Source: Spizellomyces punctatus DAOM BR117
Taxonomy: Eukaryota > Chytridiomycota > Chytridiomycetes > Spizellomycetales > Spizellomycetaceae
Direction: 5' to 3'
Assembly: GCF_000182565.1 (NCBI RefSeq)
Contig: NW_015971538.1
Span: 2,042,983-2,106,982, forward strand
Length of the DNA: 64,000 bases
The translations under genes and the position numbers were made by a program. Shown piece after piece: positions 59,701-64,000 of this stretch (position 1 is the first letter of the stretch; each line of letters opens with the position of its first letter). A model generated the notes under the pieces. That model saw only the letters and a list, made by a program, of their open reading frames with translations, ran no database searches and had not been told where the DNA came from.

Positions 59701-60672
59701 CCACGATGAAATCTGATCTTTCATTCCGCCGCGAATCACCTTGGTCCGCTTGTCAGATTGGAGGAGAAGCAGTTTCTTGAATTTTCTGTCTTTGGACCAA
59801 TCATTTCCGGCCGTGACTGAGAGGACAATAACAACGGCCACTAGAATGGCTAATCCCTCGATCCATCCATCCTTTGGACAGATAGCGGTTCCCAGGGATA
59901 AAACCACGATGGCACCAACGATGAGGACCTTGATGATTGGGTCGTCCTTGATAGTTTCCCAAACGATTTCCAGAATGGTGTCCGATCGGGGTGGAGGAAT
60001 AAGGTTTTGTCCAAAAATCTCTGTACGGATTTCTTTTTCGGCTGCTGTCATGTCTTTTTTAGGTACAGTTGGTTCTCCAGTAGTTTGAATGTCTGCGTCG
60101 GGAGCTACTTTACGATGAGCTTTACTGTGCCTCTTATTCTTTGCAACGTCTGCTTCAACTGCGCCAGTATCTCCAGCTAATGATAACCCATTTTCCAAAT
60201 CTGTTTTCAAAAGATGCCCAACTCCGTCCACGCCGCCGTATTCAGAGTTCAACATCAACAGTTGCGACGGGGAGTTTCTGTCATCAAAGTTACAAATGCG
60301 GCCTAGATCCTCTGGAGTGAGCCCAAACTGATTTGGTGCAAATGTTGGATATTTGGATTTAATATTGGAAAGCGTCTTGCGTTTCTCAGGATGCGCATCG
60401 CCGGGTGGACCTTCATCGTCAATGTCAGGACTTGGATGTGCACGCTCTGTCAACATTGCCTCGCCTGTCCCAGCTCCCACTGCTGCAACTTCACCACCAT
60501 CCGACGGTCGGACGATAGGTGGAAGGTGTCGTGGTTGAGCGACCAGTGGTTCCCTATCATGTGGGTCTGGGTAATGCGGGCTGGCAGGCGAATCGGGTGA
60601 TGCAAGGGATTCTTCGCTGCTGTCCACTGCATTGGGGAGGGCACTGCCAGGACGCTTAGGGCGGCTGGACAT
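56779..60672 (-). CDS. P-type Ca2+-ATPase, PMCA/PMC1 type
   Basis: Single-exon P2B-type calcium pump of 1297 residues that would export Ca2+ from the cytosol at the plasma membrane or vacuole. A disordered extension of about 110 residues precedes the domain ([16 protein letters not shown] is the usual PMCA start). The actuator motif TGES is at 360-363, the M4 motif [11 protein letters not shown] follows, and the phosphorylated aspartate is Asp536 in DKTGTLTEN. The hinge [25 protein letters not shown] is intact. Ten membrane helices can be placed. After the last helix, a basic amphipathic stretch around Trp1232 ([22 protein letters not shown]) resembles the animal PMCA calmodulin-binding autoinhibitory region. 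The absence of introns contrasts with the intron-rich neighbours. Confidence 0.96.
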   Translation of the reverse strand: [1297 protein letters not shown]

Positions 60673-61448
60673 GGTACGTCTGGGCTTGAAAGGAAAACGT
60701 TAGATGAAAGGCGGAACTAGGAATGTTCTTTTGAAAACAAGGGAATACCACGAGATTTCACAAAGGGGCCGCTTTATTCAGCGGGTTTGGAAGTACAGAT
60801 GGTCCGCAGAAAAATGGATGGACAGATAACGTCTTATTTAGCGTCCCTTTTGGTGACCAAAGAGTGCACCTTGGATCCAGTCAGGCAAAATCCAAGACTT
60901 GAGATGGTCGTTTCTACGTTAAACTCTGACCAACGCGGACAAGAGCCATCTAGGTTTGGCCCATGGTCAATTCTATTTTGAAAATACTCCGATTGGGTTA
61001 CAAATCGTATTCTTGGTCACATTTGCATTGATTTTCGAATGGGGTAAACCTTAAAGATGATTAAGGCTTACATCTCCGCTCTGGCTGAGTGCTGACGTCA
61101 GCATTGGAGACACGCGACTTACAAGAACAAGAGGCAATACAGAAGTTGGGCCATCGACCAAAAGAATCTATATACATAAACTTTGACAGGTCCGCATAAA
61201 AAACTTTACAGCATCGACATCTCTGGTGTCTACAGATGCAGAAAGAACGAGATTGGGTATCCTACATGCAGCCAACTCGCCACTTTGACTGCATTATAGG
61301 GTTCTCGTCGCATTCCAGCTCCATCACTCTAATGTACCCTAAAAGCGAAAATAAACTGTACACACTCAAATAGCATACTGCATACATTTGCGTTCAATCA
61401 AAATCCAAAAAAGAAAGCAACCATTCCCTTTTTATTTTCACTTTCCAT
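60673..61448. other. Intergenic region upstream of the Ca2+-ATPase
   Basis: This contains the pump promoter and the 3' end of the C2H2 gene. One perfect CRE-type palindrome is listed separately. Nothing else is recognised. Confidence 0.5.
61091..61102. promoter_or_regulatory. CRE/ATF-type palindrome (GCTGACGTCAGC)
   Basis: A perfect 12-bp palindrome with the bZIP core TGACGTCA at 61093-61100, about 420 bp upstream of the Ca2+-ATPase start codon. The match to CREB/ATF sites is exact, but function is inferred. Confidence 0.5.
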
Positions 61449-63095
61449 TTATTGAAGGGGAGGTTGTTGAGGATATCCAAGCCCAATTGTCCCCGCGGCA
61501 CCGGTTACTGGTGCTGGCAGCAAGATTGGCAACATCAATCCAGCATTGGCAGGTACAGAGCTTACTCCAACCGGCGAAGTGGGCGATATGGGCGTCGTGT
61601 GCGGGACCATTGGACTAGGTAGGTATTGGGTGAACGTAGGCCCTTGGTTTTGGGACTGGTGATTTACGGCGATTAACATGTTTCTATTCGCTCCTCCGCG
61701 TCCACGGCCTCGACCTGGTTTATTGCACCGCCCTGCCCGGATATGACGCATCATCGCGTCTTGGCGAGTGAAGGTTACACCACAGGGGCAGGAATAGGGC
61801 TTTGCGCCGTTGAGGTGCGTCGTTGCATGGCGGGTAAGGTCATGTTTCCGAAGGAAGCCCTTCAAGTTGGCATTAGGTATAGTCAACTGGCAAACGTCCA
61901 TTTGTACAAAATGACATACCTTGTGACACTTGTCGCAAATAAAGTTTCGTTCCCGACCATGTAACCTCGCATGCGAGCGTAGGGACGAAAGTTTCTTGAA
62001 TCCCTTTCCACATGCACACTTAAAGTACCCGCCGTCTTTCGTAGCTGCCTCTCCGAGATCCTGATCCGAGCGTAAAGTACTGTCCGACGATGATGTTGAG
62101 GTTCGTTGGGAGGATGACGGTGTAGATGGAGGCTCTGATGAGGAAGTTGTACCATCCGGTGCGGAAACAATAAGGTTGGGAACGACTTGCGATATTGCAC
62201 CAGATTCTCGTACTGGCTCAGAGACCAATGCTCCCAAGTGACCATACTGCCCATCGTTCGAGCCGTTGCCGTCCGTACGAGTGGGCAATGTGAAATCATC
62301 AAATAATCGCTCGAGTCCATCGTCATCACTCTCGAACGAGCTTTCCGACAATGTTATCGGTGATACGCCGATCGCGAGTTGAGAGTTCAGCGAGTGAGAA
62401 GGGTCCGTGCTTGGTCCTTTCAAGAGATTACCATCGTTTCCGAGAGTATCCAGCGATGCAAACAAATCAAGATTTTCTGTCGAAGCCGTCGTACCGATAC
62501 CTTCATACGAGGTTGCCCCAAGATATGGCGATACCGAACTTGCCACGCTCATCGGTGAAGCAAAGGCATTGAAAGGTTGTACTGGCGACATTGCCGGACT
62601 GTGTCCACCGTGCGCGTCATCTATCTTGATGCTGCCGAGACTACTAGAGTTGCGATTGTGCGTCTTTCTTGGAATGTTGTTGCTCATGGTCGGACTCGCC
62701 GCGCTCATTCTTCTTGGTTGTGGAGCGTTGAGCATGTCGTGCCGACTGGGACCGTCGCGCGCGAGGGCGATAGGTGCAATAACCTCGGGCGGACCTCCAG
62801 TGTTTGGTTGCTGATGCGTGGGAAAGGCCGATCCGGGCGCGTTTGGTGGGTAGGCGTACGGTGAGATGGCGTAAGGAGGATAGCCGGGATAGGGATTGAA
62901 CAGCAAGTGAGGAGGGACCTGTTGTGGTTGTTGTTGAGGGCGGTGATGGTGCTGCGGCGGTTGCTGCTGCTGCTGCTGCTGCTGCTGCGGTTGTGGATGT
63001 TGATGTGGATAGTGTAGTGGTGGCGGCAAAGAAGCATATACTGGCGGATTCTGCTTCCATGTTTGCGGGTTGAACGTGGACATGTCAACGTTCAT
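61449..63095 (-). CDS. C2H2 zinc finger transcription factor with polyglutamine tract
   Basis: Predicted 528 residues, exons 61920-63095 and 61449-61859. The start ATG at 63095 is the first in frame; upstream open codons lack an ATG. The N-terminal half is Pro/Gln/His/Ser-rich, with a polyQ run coded by CAG near 62955-62990. Three fingers lie near residues 360-440. Finger 1 is C-x-C...H-x3-H (FKCACGKGFKKLSSLRSH). Finger 2 is canonical after splicing (CDKCHK|GFLRKHDLTRH). Finger 3 is C-x-C with a C-terminal cysteine (RHIRAGRC), a C2HC end also seen in Crz1-type factors. A GRGRGRGG basic stretch follows. Nuclear regulator; the Crz1 similarity is weak. Confidence 0.85.
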   Translation of the reverse strand: MNVDMSTFNPQTWKQNPPVYASLPPPLHYPHQHPQPQQQQQQQQQPPQHHHRPQQQPQQVPPHLLFNPYPGYPPYAISPYAYPPNAPGSAFPTHQQPNTGGPPEVIAPIALARDGPSRHDMLNAPQPRRMSAASPTMSNNIPRKTHNRNSSSLGSIKIDDAHGGHSPAMSPVQPFNAFASPMSVASSVSPYLGATSYEGIGTTASTENLDLFASLDTLGNDGNLLKGPSTDPSHSLNSQLAIGVSPITLSESSFESDDDGLERLFDDFTLPTRTDGNGSNDGQYGHLGALVSEPVRESGAISQVVPNLIVSAPDGTTSSSEPPSTPSSSQRTSTSSSDSTLRSDQDLGEAATKDGGYFKCACGKGFKKLSSLRSHARLHGRERNFICDKCHKVCHFVQMDVCQLTIPNANLKGFLRKHDLTRHATTHLNGAKPYSCPCGVTFTRQDAMMRHIRAGRCNKPGRGRGRGGANRNMLIAVNHQSQNQGPTFTQYLPSPMVPHTTPISPTSPVGVSSVPANAGLMLPILLPAPVTGAAGTIGLGYPQQPPLQ

Positions 63096-64000
63096 CGTTC
63101 CAAGGCTCCAAATCGCTTGATAGACGGTGCAGCGCACTAGAAAGGGACTTTTTGAACTGCGCAATAAAAATCGTGGTGAGTGAGCAAGAACCCGCGAAAG
63201 ATGCAAAACATTGAAGTCGGAAACACTGACCTCTGGAGAACTGCGTGTGGAGATAGGGTCGTTTTTCTACTTTAAAGATTACCTCGCGATCAATGTCTGA
63301 AATTTTAAACTACGCAACAAGCCTTCAAGGGAATACGGCAATAAAAAGAAACGATTTCTAAAACGATTGAAAGTGAGAACAATAAGTCAATGTGGAAATG
63401 TTTAAAAAAAAAGAAGACACAATAGGTTTTGAAATTTGGGAGGAGAGAAAGCAATGAGGGCAAGAAGCCTTTATCACTTGACTCCAAACTGACGGTAGAA
63501 TTAGCGATAAAAACACTCACCCGGAATGACAACGTATGGGGGACTTTTTGCAGAGGCGTTTTCGATTGCAAACAAAAAGCACAAGAAAGGGCAATGAACG
63601 TAAAACAGCAAGGAAAAAACATTAGCGGGAGGTTACAAGGAGAGGACTGATGTCATGGATCATCATCACATCGACATCACACGGGCCTCCTCGGTGGGCT
63701 GTAACGCTCTATTTTTTGTGTGTGTGATGTTATGGGCGTTCAAACTACTACGTACGCTCTAATGATGATGGTGATGAGCAAAAAAGCAAGGATTTCGTTT
63801 CGTATGGTTTTATGGTTTTTCGTTCGTTCGTTCTCGTCGGACGTTCACGGTAGGGGGCGGCGGAGGAAAGGAGGAAAAAAATAACGCCAAGCAGTGTTTT
63901 TCGTCGTCGTGCTCGTTGCGATTAGCTTTTCGTTGTCGATCCCTTCCAACATCTCGCGCATGGGCTCCGATGGTGTCATGATGATGATCGGCAAGTCGCG
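63096..64000. other. Upstream region of the C2H2 gene to the window edge
   Basis: Contains the presumed 5' leader and promoter of the C2H2 factor. Open codons at the extreme right on either strand (for example minus 63845-64000) are too short at the edge to call. Confidence 0.4.

Noticed and set aside
63845-64000. Possible exon on the minus strand at the right edge (RDLPIIIMTPSEPMREML...)
   Set aside because: Too short at the window border, with no splice continuation; a plus-strand frame is equally open.

Overview
The window is nuclear DNA of a fungus, most likely an early-diverging zoosporic one (chytrid-like). The evidence is short GT-AG introns of about 45-90 nt (often with CTAAC/CTAAT branch sites), many introns per gene, secreted fungalysin and M28 peptidases, and animal-like features that yeasts and moulds usually lack: a Slo-type K+ channel, a GM130-like golgin, and a plasma-membrane Ca2+-ATPase with a basic C-terminal helix. 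The lineage is an inference. There is no operon logic; genes are independent transcription units. Exon structures were read by hand and checked only for phase, so splice sites remain predictions.

Layout. 0.2-1.2 kb (-): five-exon alpha/beta hydrolase. 2-5.9 kb (+): NF-X1-type zinc finger protein with a C-terminal R3H domain. 6.9-8.7 kb (+): NMD3, the 60S export adaptor. 9-10 kb (-): unrecognised protein. 10.5-12.1 and 14.9-16.8 kb (+): two secreted metallopeptidases (M28, M36). 17.4-22.3 kb (+): long coiled-coil golgin built on 49-residue repeats. 22.7 kb: tRNA-Gly. 22.8-26.3 kb: gene-poor island with a perfect hairpin, a 150-155 bp tandem array, a C21 tract and a GGGAAT repeat. 26.3-29 kb (+): 14-exon membrane-anchored amidohydrolase. 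30-36.4 kb (+): two large orphan, probably nuclear proteins. 36.8-37.8 kb (+): Myb/SANT protein. 38.3-40 kb: orphan coiled-coil protein divergent from COX6A. 40.6 and 45.1 kb: two identical intron-containing tRNA-Asn genes in opposite orientation. 41.1 kb (+): possible 58-residue gene. 41.6-43.4 kb (-): PAS-kinase-like kinase with a large insert. 45.5-49.3 kb (+): Slo/BK-type K+ channel. 50.3-55.4 kb (-): a 1550-residue protein carrying J, FN3, two SAM and U-box-like domains. 56.8-60.7 kb (-): PMCA-type Ca2+ pump. 61.4-63.1 kb (-): C2H2 transcription factor.

The most unusual item is the J/FN3/SAM/SAM/U-box protein. If the splicing is right, it joins an Hsp70-recruiting module to a ubiquitin-ligase-type module in one chain. 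The Ca2+ pump, the Slo-type channel and the zinc finger factor suggest a partly Ca2+-related neighbourhood, but clustering by function is not established.
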